A DNA stretch of 9,392 nt, taken from NCBI GenBank assembly GCA_018896315.1, contig JAHIMV010000041.1:1-9392 (forward strand), given 5' to 3'. Shown piece after piece: positions 1 through 6,487 of this stretch (positions are counted from its first letter, which is position 1; each line of letters begins with the position of its first letter). Made by a program: the position numbers and the translations under genes. The notes beneath the pieces were generated by a model. That model had not been told where the DNA came from, made no database searches, and saw only the letters and a program-made list of their open reading frames with translations. The DNA is from Patescibacteria group bacterium (GTDB taxonomy: Bacteria > Patescibacteriota > Patescibacteriia > UBA2591 > UBA6264).

Positions 1-63
1 AAAATTGAAATTGATTAAAAAATTATCATTCAAACTTAATCAAAAATCTAAAGAGAAATTATT

Positions 64-87
64 CAAATGAGTCTCCGATTTCATTTG
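64..87 (-). terminator. Possible weak hairpin after response regulator gene
   Basis: An inverted repeat with 7-bp arms (CAAATGA at 64-70 and TCATTTG at 81-87) and a 10-base loop sits 4 bases past the response regulator stop codon. On the minus strand it is followed by a sequence only moderately rich in T. It could end the transcript, but the stem is AT-rich and there is no clean U tract, so this is a weak call. I see no gene in the rest of positions 1-91. Confidence 0.3.
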
Positions 88-91
88 TCCA

Positions 92-451
92 TCAACCACT
101 AGGGGGATAATTGGTTTTAATCAAAAATTTATCAGCTCCTTCTCGAAGTAGTTTTCTGCCTAATTGAAGGTCGGGGTAATTGGTCAAAACAAAAACAAGA
201 ATATCTTTGGTTTGGGTCTGTTCTTTTATCTCTTTTAAGAGCGGAGTGCCGTTTGTTATATCTGGTAAAAGAAGGTCTAATAAAATTAGGTCTGGTTTTT
301 CTTTTTTGCCTTCTCTGATTTCTCTTAATCTCCCTCGAGCCTGAAAGCCAGTAATTAGTGATTCAATTTCAAATCCAGCTTGTTTAAAAGCCCTTTCATA
401 AATCTCAATTGTTGCCAAATCATCTTCAATTAAAAGAATCTTCTTTGCCAT
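92..451 (-). CDS. Single-domain response regulator (CheY-like receiver), C-terminus short
   Basis: This 119-residue protein is a stand-alone phosphoacceptor (REC) domain with no output domain. The acidic pocket E9-D10-D11 follows the first strand (KKILLIED). The phosphoacceptor is D59 in the LILLDLLLPD strand, the switch threonine is T90 (VLTN), and the conserved lysine is K112 (FLIK). It would receive phosphate from a histidine kinase and act through protein contacts. Only seven residues follow K112, whereas CheY-type domains normally have about 15-20 more forming helix alpha-5, so the domain looks shortened. K112 is followed by T rather than the usual proline. The ATG lies one base after the stop of a decayed kinase reading frame (453-663), suggesting an ancestral kinase-regulator pair. 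No clear ribosome-binding site is visible. The family is certain; activity is uncertain. Confidence 0.9.
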   Translation of the reverse strand: MAKKILLIEDDLATIEIYERAFKQAGFEIESLITGFQARGRLREIREGKKEKPDLILLDLLLPDITNGTPLLKEIKEQTQTKDILVFVLTNYPDLQLGRKLLREGADKFLIKTNYPPSG

Positions 452-452
452 A

Positions 453-663
453 TTATCTTATCGCTAATTCCACATAAAAAGTTGAACCTTTACTTAGACC
501 TTCAGATTCAGCCCAAATTCGGTTGTGTATTACACCGAATTTTTAGTAATATAAACACTCAATCCTACAACACCTATCTTATCCCTGCTGCCTAAGGTTT
601 TACTATAAGTACTCTTGGAACTCTGTGGAGGTTTAACTTTTACTTTGTAGAGACTAATCAAAG
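453..663 (-). pseudogene. Decayed C-terminal remnant of a histidine kinase
   Basis: Between the valS stop codon and the response regulator, the minus strand encodes recognisable pieces of a histidine-kinase ATPase C-terminus in two frames. One frame gives GLSVYITKNSV, matching the G2-box region (GLGLYIAKKIV in typical kinases), and then hits a stop. A neighbouring frame resumes with HNRIWAESEGLSKG and runs to STFYVELAIR and a TAA at 453-455. A frameshift and the absence of the dimerisation domain, N box and G1 box show it cannot encode a working kinase. Its last part (466-515) is identical to the tail of the intact kinase gene near 5.8 kb, while the flanks differ, so it probably comes from a paralogous kinase. 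The remnant begins directly at the valS stop. What I see is the two-frame match; decay after a rearrangement is inferred. Confidence 0.8.
466..515 (-). repeat. 50-bp perfect direct repeat, copy 1 (decayed kinase tail)
   Basis: All 50 bases are identical to 5816-5865 in the same orientation. On the minus strand both copies encode WAESEGLSKGSTFYVEL plus part of the next codon. Identity stops abruptly on both sides: upstream the protein is HNRI here but QGEL in copy 2, and downstream AIR here but PMK in copy 2. An island of perfect DNA identity between two otherwise diverged kinase tails points to recombination or gene conversion. An assembly artefact is the alternative. Confidence 0.95.
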
Positions 664-2820
664 TTATTTGGGCCAATCTTCGATTATTAAGGCTTTTTTA
701 GGTTTTGCAGGAAGTAGTTGATAAATTTCTTCTGTAAGAAAGGGCATAAATGGATGAAGGAGTTTAAGTGAGACAAGAAGTACATGGTATAATATCCATT
801 TACCTGTCAATTTATCTTGTAGGTTTTGGCCGTTGCGAAGTCTTTTTTTAATATCTTCGATCGTCTTATCACAGAATTTATGCCAGAAAAAGCCGTAAAT
901 CTCTTCTGCCGCTTGGTGAAAATTGAATTTTTGAAAAGCTCGTTCAATTTTTTCTATGGTCAAGTTAAGCTCAGAAAGAATCCAATAGTCTTCTTTTGTA
1001 AATTGAAGATCTTCTCGTTTAATCTTTAAGAGGTCAATGTCGCCACTAAGATTCGTGAGGATAAATCTTGCCGCATTCCAAATTTTATTAGCAAAACGAC
1101 GATGGGCAATAATTTTTTCCTCAGAAATTATAATATCACTACCAGCAGAAGTTCCGAAAACAAGAGCCATTCTTAGAGCATCAGCGCCGTATAAATCTAC
1201 CACTCCCAAAGGATCAATTACATTACCCTTGGATTTAGACATTTTTTGACGGTCTTTATCTCTAACCAATCCGTGAAGGTAGACATACTTAAAAGGAACT
1301 TTTCCAGTACAGTAAATGCCTAACATTATCATCCGAGCCACCCAGAAAAATAAGATATCCCAGCCAGTTTCCATAACAGTTGTTGGATAGAAATATTTGT
1401 AATCCTCAGTCTTCTTTGGCCAACTAAAAACCGTAAATGGCCACTGGCCCGAAGAGAACCATGTGTCAAGAGTGTCAGAATCTTGATGTAAATTGCTACT
1501 TTTACATTTCGAACAAGTTTTCGGCGAATTAATATCTACTATCATCTCTCCGCATTCACAATACCAAGCAGGTATTCGATGTCCCCACCAGATTTGTCGC
1601 GAGATACACCAGTCCTTGATATTTTCCATCCAATTATAATAAATTTTGGTAAAATAATCAGGAATAAATTTTATTTTCTTTTGTTTTACTGCTTTAATGG
1701 CTGGTTCAGCTAGGTTTTTGATTCTAATAAACCACTGCTGGGAAACTAAAGGCTCAATAATAGTTTGGCATCTTTCACAACTCCCGACCGAATGCTGATA
1801 ATCTTCCTGTTTTACTAAAAGCCCTTTCTTTTCTAAATCTTCTATAACCTTTTTGCGGCAAGAAATTACATCTAAACCAGCATAATCGCTGCCAGCCTCC
1901 TTTGTCACTTTCCCACCTTGATCAATTATCTTAATTATTGGCAATTGATGCTGTTCCCCAATTTCAAAATCTACTGGGTCATGTCCCGGGGTTACTTTTA
2001 CTGCACCAGTACCAAATTCAATTTCAACTCTCTCATCAGCAACCAATGGAATCAACCGATTTGTTAAGGGTAATTGGATTTTAATGTTTTTCTTTAGTAA
2101 ATTCTTGTAGCGTTTATCTTCCGGATTAACTGCTACGGCGGTATCGCCGAGCATCGTTTCTGGTCTGGTTGTTGCCACAGTAATGAAATCCTTAGAATCT
2201 TCAATTGGGTAATTAATGAAAGTTAACTTGGTAGAACGATTTTCATATTTTACCTCTAAATCTGAGAGGGCAGTTTTACAACGGGGACACCAGTTAATAA
2301 TTCTTTCACCTCGGTAGATCAAGCCGTCATTATACATCTTTTTAAAGGTATAATAAACAGCTTTACTGATTTTTGATTCCAGGGTGAACTTTTTTCCGCT
2401 CCAATCACAACTCGCTCCTAATCTTCTCAACTGATTTTCCATTATTTCTCGATTTTTCATCGTAAATTCATAAGTTTGCTTATAAAATTCTTTTCGTCCC
2501 AAATCAAATCGTGTCTTCCCTTGTTTGGCTAATTCTTTCTCATACACTACCTGAGTCATAATCCCGGCGTGATCAGCACCAGGAAGCCAAAGCGTAGGTT
2601 CACCTTTCATCCGATGATATCTAATCATAATATCTTCAATTGTAACAAAAACAGCATGACCGATATGTAAAATACCATTAGCATTTGGTGGCGGCATTAT
2701 AATCACAAACGGCTTTTTAGAATAGTTAATCGGAGGAGTAAAGTATCCTCCTTTTTCCCACATCTTATAAATTTTTGATTCAATATTTCTGGGCTTATAA
2801 GTAGTTTCCATTTGGTTCAT
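664..2820 (-). CDS. valS: Valyl-tRNA synthetase, short form
   Basis: This enzyme charges tRNA-Val with valine and edits misactivated threonine. Numbering counts a TTG-initiated residue just before the ATG as 1. The class I HIGH motif is at 53-56 (PPPNANGILHIGHA), the KMSKS loop at 527-531, and the editing domain at about 190-350, opening with the TTRPETMLGDTAVAVNP signature. Cysteine pairs C179/C182, C349/C352 and C437/C440, plus C422/C424, look like zinc knuckles. The anticodon-binding helical domain ends near HPFMPFLTEEIYQLLP. At about 718 residues it is much shorter than E. coli ValRS (about 950): the C-terminal coiled-coil tRNA arm is absent. The stop lies directly against the kinase remnant, so truncation by rearrangement is possible, although short ValRS forms may be normal in this lineage. 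I chose the ATG at 2820-2818; TTG (2823) and a downstream ATG are alternatives, and no clear ribosome site decides between them. Confidence 0.95.
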   Translation of the reverse strand: MNQMETTYKPRNIESKIYKMWEKGGYFTPPINYSKKPFVIIMPPPNANGILHIGHAVFVTIEDIMIRYHRMKGEPTLWLPGADHAGIMTQVVYEKELAKQGKTRFDLGRKEFYKQTYEFTMKNREIMENQLRRLGASCDWSGKKFTLESKISKAVYYTFKKMYNDGLIYRGERIINWCPRCKTALSDLEVKYENRSTKLTFINYPIEDSKDFITVATTRPETMLGDTAVAVNPEDKRYKNLLKKNIKIQLPLTNRLIPLVADERVEIEFGTGAVKVTPGHDPVDFEIGEQHQLPIIKIIDQGGKVTKEAGSDYAGLDVISCRKKVIEDLEKKGLLVKQEDYQHSVGSCERCQTIIEPLVSQQWFIRIKNLAEPAIKAVKQKKIKFIPDYFTKIYYNWMENIKDWCISRQIWWGHRIPAWYCECGEMIVDINSPKTCSKCKSSNLHQDSDTLDTWFSSGQWPFTVFSWPKKTEDYKYFYPTTVMETGWDILFFWVARMIMLGIYCTGKVPFKYVYLHGLVRDKDRQKMSKSKGNVIDPLGVVDLYGADALRMALVFGTSAGSDIIISEEKIIAHRRFANKIWNAARFILTNLSGDIDLLKIKREDLQFTKEDYWILSELNLTIEKIERAFQKFNFHQAAEEIYGFFWHKFCDKTIEDIKKRLRNGQNLQDKLTGKWILYHVLLVSLKLLHPFMPFLTEEIYQLLPAKPKKALIIEDWPK

Positions 2821-2860
2821 CAATCTTTTATTATTTATTTTATATTTTTTTTATTCAAAC

Positions 2861-2879
2861 AAAAAAACCATTGGTTTAT
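2861..2879 (-). terminator. Weak terminator-like hairpin after radical SAM gene
   Basis: On the minus strand the sequence AAACC-AAT-GGTTT is followed by more T residues, forming a 5-bp stem with a T-rich tail that overlaps the radical SAM stop codon. The stem is short and mostly AT, so termination would be partial at best. valS begins about 40 bases downstream, so read-through into valS is likely. Confidence 0.25.
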
Positions 2880-3952
2880 AAATTAGATTCCCAACATCCT
2901 TCACTTTTAAAGGCGCTTTCAATTTTGCCAGTTTTGAAAATACGCCTACACGGACAACCATAACAATCAACCAAGCATTTTGTACAGCGACCCTTAAGAA
3001 ATTTATCAATATTTCTTACTTTATACATAATTGGAGACTCCCATATTTCTTGGAGAGAGTGAGTTTTTATATTTCCCAACGGTGGTTGCAAAACCCAGCC
3101 CACGCAAGGCATAATATCGCCTTGAATATTGACATACATGTGATAGTAATAAAAATCGCAATACCATCCTATATAAGGAGGGTGTGGTTTCCACGAATAC
3201 CCAAATTCTTCCTGGTCAATCTTTAAACATTTATAATGGAGTTGGCGGATTTCATCGGCAGAAACAGCCATTTTTTCTTTTACAAATTTTGACGCTCCTC
3301 TATGTGCTGAAAGAAGGGTTTTAATCTCAGGGAAGACATTATTGTTTCTCGCCCATCGAAAAATATCTGGAATTTCATTAATGTTTTGTCGAACTATCAA
3401 TGTATCCCCTCCTATTCTTGTTGGATAAGTTTTATTAAATCCTACTTCAAATAAATGTTGAATAGCTATATCTCTTTTCTTGGCATAACCCCTCATTCCT
3501 GCTAACCAATCCTGATTTTTTGGATCAAAACTATGTATTTTTATTATTATCGAGACATCTAAATCAAATAGTCTTTTAGCAAAACTTTTATCAATATGCA
3601 TTCCAGAAGTGAAAACAACTGGAATAATATCCTTTTTGCGGATATACTCAATAGTTTTCCAAAATAGTGGATCGATAGTTGGTTCTCCTTGGCCGGCAAT
3701 ATGAATTGTTTCGCAACCCAATTCTTTTGCTTGGTCAATCACATTTTTTCTTTCTTCCCAATTAAGCTCTCCGGGTAATGGTTTACCTGATCTTGTTTGG
3801 CAATATATACAGCGGAGATCGCAAACGGCAGTAAAATCTAAATACATCATTAACATTTTTCCTTCTTTTCTAGCTTCTTTTTCTTTCTTTCTTGAAAAAT
3901 TCCATCCGTGCATACCCGGAGGTGTTTTAATTTTTTTTACCTCTTTAATCAT
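2876..3952 (-). CDS. Radical SAM protein with SPASM-like C-terminal iron-sulfur domain
   Basis: The 4Fe-4S/SAM motif is C44-DLR-C48-IY-C51, followed by a GQGEP motif (87-91) that fits the SAM amino-group contact of the barrel. The C-terminus carries C265-X12-G278-X4-C283, which matches the SPASM/Twitch opening. It continues with a cluster C323, C326, C330, C333, C335 and C353, consistent with one or two auxiliary iron-sulfur clusters, although the spacing departs from the classic CX2CX5CX3C. SPASM enzymes modify peptides, proteins or small molecules by radical chemistry; the substrate here cannot be read from sequence. The ATG overlaps the carbamoyltransferase stop by four bases (ATGA at 3949-3952), so the two are translationally coupled and probably work in one pathway. 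No precursor peptide gene was recognised beside it. The family is certain, the reaction unknown. Confidence 0.9.
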   Translation of the reverse strand: MIKEVKKIKTPPGMHGWNFSRKKEKEARKEGKMLMMYLDFTAVCDLRCIYCQTRSGKPLPGELNWEERKNVIDQAKELGCETIHIAGQGEPTIDPLFWKTIEYIRKKDIIPVVFTSGMHIDKSFAKRLFDLDVSIIIKIHSFDPKNQDWLAGMRGYAKKRDIAIQHLFEVGFNKTYPTRIGGDTLIVRQNINEIPDIFRWARNNNVFPEIKTLLSAHRGASKFVKEKMAVSADEIRQLHYKCLKIDQEEFGYSWKPHPPYIGWYCDFYYYHMYVNIQGDIMPCVGWVLQPPLGNIKTHSLQEIWESPIMYKVRNIDKFLKGRCTKCLVDCYGCPCRRIFKTGKIESAFKSEGCWESNL

Positions 3953-4866
3953 GTTCCGTAAATTTTAATAAATAATGCTATAGTGGTCCATAAACGATTT
4001 TCTGCCTGATCAAATACAATACTTAGTTGAGAATCAATAATATCATTTGTTACCTCTTCTCCTCTGTATGCCGGTAGACAATGCATAAAAATAACATCTC
4101 TCTTAGCTAATTTTAATAATTCTTTAGTAACGCTAAATTTTTTAAATGCTTTTCTAATTTTGTTAGCTTCTTTTTCTTTGCCCATCGGAACAAATTGTTG
4201 AGTATATAAAATATCTGCATTTCGAGCTACTAGATCTGGTTCACTTAAAAACAATATTTTCGCTTTGGTTTGACTCGCTTGGATACGGGCTTTTTCTTGA
4301 ATAGATAATGGTATGGAATAATTAGGAGATGATGCAATAGAGAAATTTATTCCAAATTTAATAGAAGCAAATAGCAAAGAAATAGGCACATTATCACCAT
4401 ATCCGATAAAACCTAGGTTTAATCCTTTTAATTTCCCTTTCTTTTCTTTAATTGTCAAAAGATCGGCTAAAGCCTGAAGGGGATGCTCAAGATCTGATAA
4501 TGCATTAATTACGGGTATTTCCGCGTATCTAACCATTTGTTCTAGATCTTTATGATTATAAACCCTCGCAATTATTCCGTCAACAAAACGATTTAAATCT
4601 AAAATAACATCCTTTGCTATTTCTCTTTTCCCTAATCCAACTTCGTTATCTGTTAAAAAAATCGAATTGCCTCCCAATTTATCAATTGCACATTCCAAAG
4701 AAATTCTTGTTCTTAAAGATGGCTTTTGGAAAAATATAACAATATTTTTTTCTTTTAAAACCTTTTTAATTTTTATTAAACCCTTTTTTAATCTTTCTGC
4801 TAACGATAGAATATCTCGAATATCTTTTCTAGATATTTCTGCGATTGTTAAAAAATTTTTAATCAT
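3949..4866 (-). CDS. Ornithine carbamoyltransferase family protein with altered substrate loop
   Basis: At 305 residues this is a full-length transcarbamylase. The carbamoyl-phosphate site is S50-LRTR-54 in FFQKPSLRTR, with DGIIARVYNH (96-105), then NALSDLEHPLQALADLL with HPLQ at 128-131. The second domain opens with GFIGYGDNVPISLL, and HCLP is at 262-265 (MHCLPAYRGEEVT). Carbamoyl-phosphate binding therefore looks intact. The ornithine-recognition loop, usually TDVWxSMG, reads T222-Q-Q-F-V-P-MG: the conserved Asp is Gln223, Trp is Phe225 and Ser is Pro227. The usual AENRLH reads AENRLW. The acceptor is probably not ordinary ornithine, or its binding is modified. The start overlaps the methyltransferase stop (ATGA, 4863-4866) and the stop overlaps the radical SAM start. 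No other arginine or arginine-deiminase gene is in view, so I give no argF symbol. Confidence 0.85.
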   Translation of the reverse strand: MIKNFLTIAEISRKDIRDILSLAERLKKGLIKIKKVLKEKNIVIFFQKPSLRTRISLECAIDKLGGNSIFLTDNEVGLGKREIAKDVILDLNRFVDGIIARVYNHKDLEQMVRYAEIPVINALSDLEHPLQALADLLTIKEKKGKLKGLNLGFIGYGDNVPISLLFASIKFGINFSIASSPNYSIPLSIQEKARIQASQTKAKILFLSEPDLVARNADILYTQQFVPMGKEKEANKIRKAFKKFSVTKELLKLAKRDVIFMHCLPAYRGEEVTNDIIDSQLSIVFDQAENRLWTTIALFIKIYGT

Positions 4867-5789
4867 TTTACTTTTAAAAAATTACCGGTGAAATAATAAA
4901 AATGAAGACGTTGATCTTTATAATAAATTTTACTTATCTGTAATCCATATTTTTGGAAATTTTTTAAAAGTTCATAAAATTGATTACTTGAGATGGGATT
5001 ATTTGAAATTTCCTTACTACTTAAAATTAAATTTATAATTAGATAAAGGTCCTGATTGGTACCAATAAAGTCTTGACTACTTTTATGAGTTGAAATAAAA
5101 GAATATTTTAAACTCTTAATATGTTTTTTAATTTCCGAACGACCAGTGAGTTCTCCAAGATAATTAAAACAGATAATTGATTCTATAAGTTGTAATTTGA
5201 AATATCTAACTTGTTCCCATATTTTTTCAATAAAAGAAAGGGAAGAAGTATTTAATGAAATCATTCCTGCCCCTATCTTCTGAGCTAATTTGAAAATCGG
5301 GGGAACAAATTTTGTGCCATTGATACCTCCATCAATAATGCGAGGTGTATATAATCCTTTCGGGATAGGAATCCAAGGCGGATTACAGATAAGTAAATGA
5401 GGAGAATATTTCAAGTTCTTTAAAACCCCCTGAATATTAAATAAATCTCCGCTAAAGAAATGGCTTTGATGTTCGCAATTTAATTTTTTAGCATTTCCGA
5501 TACTTCTCTCTACTGCCTGGAAATCTAAGTCAAAACCTTCCACTTGATTAACTAATCCCTTCTTTAATAAATGTAATGCAACTAAACCGCTTCCGCAAGC
5601 AGCCTCGAGGAGATTAATTTTTTTTTGATATTTTTGAAGAATTTGAGCAGTTCTCATAACTCCTAATACAAACGTATATGTATCATCTAGACATTTAAAA
5701 TTAGTTAATTTGCATCCAATATTAAAATATCGATTAAAGATATTTGGAAGTTTAGAAATGTAATTTGTAAAAATTTTTCGCTCTTTCAT
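4863..5789 (-). CDS. PrmC/HemK-like SAM-dependent methyltransferase
   Basis: This 308-residue class I methyltransferase has the SAM-binding motif LLEAACGSGLVALHL (60-74), an acidic post-motif strand GFDLD (85-89), and the catalytic NPPW at 136-139 (LLICNPPWIPIP). NPPY/W is typical of enzymes that methylate planar amide or amino nitrogens (glutamine N5, adenine N6, guanine N2). The following YTPRIIDGGINGTKF resembles the EPRxALDGGxDG segment of PrmC/HemK release-factor methyltransferases. However, the N-terminal 50 residues and the long Lys/Ile/Ser-rich C-terminal part (about 190-308) are not recognisably PrmC, so a different substrate is likely. It begins 13 bases after the kinase stop and its TGA overlaps the carbamoyltransferase ATG. 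That coupling suggests one pathway, possibly modification of a small molecule or peptide. No ribosome-binding site is evident. Confidence 0.8.
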   Translation of the reverse strand: MKERKIFTNYISKLPNIFNRYFNIGCKLTNFKCLDDTYTFVLGVMRTAQILQKYQKKINLLEAACGSGLVALHLLKKGLVNQVEGFDLDFQAVERSIGNAKKLNCEHQSHFFSGDLFNIQGVLKNLKYSPHLLICNPPWIPIPKGLYTPRIIDGGINGTKFVPPIFKLAQKIGAGMISLNTSSLSFIEKIWEQVRYFKLQLIESIICFNYLGELTGRSEIKKHIKSLKYSFISTHKSSQDFIGTNQDLYLIINLILSSKEISNNPISSNQFYELLKNFQKYGLQISKIYYKDQRLHFYYFTGNFLKVK

Positions 5790-5802
5790 TATAAAAAACT
5801 GT

Positions 5803-6483
5803 CTATTTCATTGGCAATTCCACATAAAAAGTTGAACCTTTACTTAGACCTTCAGATTCAGCCCAGAGTTCACCCTGATGAGCTTCAACGATTAAACGTG
5901 AAAGATAGAGGGCTAGGCCCTTTCCGGTTCCGTGAACGCTCCTGGCTTCTTTTGACCTTTGAAAGGCAGCCTTGGCTATACTCGAAATTTCTTCTTTTTT
6001 TATACCAATGCCGTTATCCTGACAGGAGAATAAAATTGTTTCTTTTTCGGTTTTCTTTAAGCCGAGAATTATTTTTCCTTCTTTTTGAGGGGTATATTTT
6101 ATGGCATTGTCTAATAAGGTGTAATAGACCAGTCCTATTTTTTCAGGGTCAACTAAGATTTTAGATAAATCCTTGTCAGATTTGAAAGTAATTTTAACTC
6201 CTTTTAATTTTGCTTCGTAAGCTAATTTTTTCATTTGGTCTCTGATGATTTTTTCTAAATAGACTTCCTTTTTATCAAGAAAGCCCTTTCCTGCTTCAAA
6301 TTCAGAGACATCTAAATAGAGATTAGCCAAATCAACTGATTCTTCAACCTTGTTAATAATAATTTTTAAGGCCTGTTTTTGTCCTTTATTTATGTGTCCA
6401 AATCCGCCATCTAAAAGGAAGCAAGCAAAGTTTTTGATGTTAGAAAGAGGGGTTCTGGTATGGTGTTGACCAGTTAAAAACAT
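5803..6483 (-). CDS. Histidine kinase catalytic half (HisKA + HATPase_c), split from its sensor
   Basis: This frame begins almost at the phosphorylation box: H7 in GQHHTRTPLS is the phosphoacceptor (canonical HELRTPL). The ATPase domain has the N box LLDNAIKYTP (N126), G1 box DNGIGI (D156) and G2 box GTGKGLALYL (185-194), so the catalytic machinery looks intact. It ends WAESEGLSKG-STFYVELPMK. The upstream frame (6488-7438) ends in a coiled coil whose last residues KERGKLAEQ would join directly onto NNQMFLTGQHH if one base were removed near 6484-6492. Together they would make an ordinary membrane kinase of about 540 residues. Either a real or sequencing frameshift splits it, or this ATG, four bases after the upstream stop, is used by re-initiation. 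The 3' end contains copy 2 of the 50-bp repeat. Its partner may be the receiver at 92-451. Confidence 0.88.
   Translation of the reverse strand: MFLTGQHHTRTPLSNIKNFACFLLDGGFGHINKGQKQALKIIINKVEESVDLANLYLDVSEFEAGKGFLDKKEVYLEKIIRDQMKKLAYEAKLKGVKITFKSDKDLSKILVDPEKIGLVYYTLLDNAIKYTPQKEGKIILGLKKTEKETILFSCQDNGIGIKKEEISSIAKAAFQRSKEARSVHGTGKGLALYLSRLIVEAHQGELWAESEGLSKGSTFYVELPMK
5816..5865 (-). repeat. 50-bp perfect direct repeat, copy 2 (intact kinase tail)
   Basis: This stretch is identical to 466-515 and lies inside the last codons of the intact kinase half. The two copies are 5350 bp apart in direct orientation. Recombination between them would remove the block holding the methyltransferase, carbamoyltransferase, radical SAM and valS genes, and would join the kinase reading frame to the tail that precedes the response regulator by one base. 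This arrangement suggests how the block may have arrived or been rearranged. Confidence 0.95.
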
Positions 6484-6487
6484 TTGA

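Noticed and set aside
826..1249. Two short plus-strand open frames opposite valS
   Set aside because: They lie wholly inside a valS frame with unmistakable synthetase motifs, and their translations show no domain signature.
4667..4891. Plus-strand open frame of 74 codons opposite the carbamoyltransferase start
   Set aside because: It is antisense to a highly conserved region (SLRTR motif), and its product is low-complexity hydrophobic and unrecognisable.
5811..6164. Plus-strand open frame of 117 codons opposite the kinase
   Set aside because: It is antisense to the N, G1 and G2 boxes of the kinase, and its Arg/Leu/Phe-rich translation is what a reversed kinase frame yields.
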